A stretch of 13,712 nt of DNA, from contig NW_008705561.1 of NCBI RefSeq assembly GCF_000186865.1, forward strand, positions 2,421,676 through 2,435,387, in the 5' to 3' direction. The DNA is from Aureococcus anophagefferens. Its lineage: Eukaryota; Sar; Pelagophyceae; Pelagomonadales; Pelagomonadaceae. The notes beneath the pieces were generated by a model that was not told the origin of the DNA, did not search any database, and was given only the letters and a program-made list of their open reading frames with translations. The position numbers and the translations under genes are program-made. Within the stretch, counting starts at the first letter, position 1, and every line of letters begins with the position of its first letter. Positions 13,274-13,712 of the stretch are shown here, piece by piece.

Positions 13274-13712
13274 GGCGCCGTGCGACCTCGTCTACCGGTC
13301 CCTCGACGACGCCCCGCCGGTGTTGGTCGGCCCGCGCCTCGAGCAGGTGCTACGGATCGAGGCGACGAGCCGCGGCGCCGTCCTCGACGTCGAGTTCCGC
13401 CACTGCGCGCGGCTCCGGGCTCTCCCTAGCGCGTCGGCGTTCGCTGCAAGTATCTCATGGCCCAGAAACATCGCCATGTTTAGGTCAGTAGGCCTCGATA
13501 AGATGTTCCGATCGCCGTGCATGTTCCGATGTTGAATTCAAGCTGAAGCACTGCATGCGCAAATTCCCAGACCCGCCTGCATGGCACTAAGCTGGACCCA
13601 TCGACGAGCACGCGCCCGTTTTCGACACATCCCGAGCCCGCTCGACTTACGTGGGCCTGGGCCTCCGGAAGCTCGAGGGCAGCGCGGGCTGCTTCGTCTT
13701 CCGCTGCTTCTG
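13272..13712 (+). CDS. Probable start of a spliced gene running off the right edge
   Basis: From ATG at 13272, codons are strongly GC-ending and protein-like: MAPCDLVYRSLDDAPPVLVG, then LEQVLRIEATSRG and AVLDVEFRHCARLRAL. After about 13430 the frame loses codon bias and stops at 13535. Protein-like sequence resumes near 13637 (RSTYVGLGLRKLEGSAGCFV, then FRCF) and continues to the window end. A donor CAAGTATCT (GT at 13450) and acceptor CCCGAG (AG at 13635-13636) would join in phase, giving a 187-nt intron, but other acceptors from 13591 on are also open. The family is unknown. The start overlaps the ATG of the divergent two-exon gene, so the true 5' end may differ. An unspliced chance frame is the alternative. 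Confidence 0.35.
13450..13636 (+). other. AT-richer non-coding segment, likely intron, with short repeats
   Basis: This stretch is visibly less GC-rich than the flanking exons. It holds a direct repeat ATGTTCCGAT at 13503-13512 and 13521-13530 (18-bp period), the palindrome TTGAATTCAA at 13532-13541, and the similarity to the palindromic element near 5230. It is probably an intron, with borders unresolved. Confidence 0.4.

Noticed and set aside
13292..13522. Minus-strand frame opposite the right-edge plus-strand exon
   Set aside because: The translation has no codon bias or domain character, while the plus strand here is strongly GC3-biased.
1..13712. CRISPR arrays, insertion sequences, rRNA or bacterial operons
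   Set aside because: No regularly spaced repeats, transposase motifs, long terminal or inverted repeats, or rRNA-like blocks were seen on either strand. The gene content is eukaryotic.

Overview
The window looks like nuclear DNA of a small, very GC-rich microbial eukaryote. The evidence is eukaryote-only families and architectures (TTC5, PHD, IQ and PH domains, calmodulin-like EF-hands, an F-box-like protein), type II membrane anchors, Kozak-like starts such as gccATGg, one well-supported spliceosomal intron, and no operons or Shine-Dalgarno sites. A compact, GC-rich picoalga fits best. A pelagophyte stramenopile such as an Aureococcus or Pelagomonas relative is my guess; this is inference from style, not proven.

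Layout, left to right: the 3' end of a coiled-coil gene (+, ends 145); TTC5 (-, 197-1537); a membrane-anchored PhyH-like 2-oxoglutarate/Fe(II) dioxygenase (-, 1798-2895); a PHD/IQ/PH multidomain protein (+, about 3035-5179); a type II membrane protein of unknown function (-, 5445-6932); a GT-A glycosyltransferase-like protein (+, 7059-7985); a secreted Cys-rich protein with a JAMM-like metal motif (-, 7996-8925); an EF-hand protein with a novel C-terminal module (+, 9141-11219); an F-box-like gene of unusual, AT-richer composition (+, 11498-12709); a small two-exon conserved-looking gene (-, 12808-13273); and the probable first exons of a gene running off the right edge (+, 13272 onward).

Genes mostly alternate in orientation. 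This gives short divergent promoters (about 126-215 bp) and very short convergent gaps, one of only 10 bp between stop codons. All three well-defined divergent promoters carry GGGCTGCCC or its complement near the start codons, which may be a core promoter or 5'UTR element. The genes do not form an obvious pathway. Three encode predicted membrane or secretory-pathway proteins (dioxygenase, type II protein, JAMM-like protein), and the glycosyltransferase-like protein may be a fourth; the EF-hand and IQ proteins suggest calcium/calmodulin signalling.

The most interesting items are the JAMM-like signature in a secreted protein, the recurrent promoter motif, the compositionally odd F-box gene with a perfect TGACGTCA site upstream, a shared AT-rich palindromic element at two distant sites, and two divergent genes whose ATG codons overlap on one CATG.
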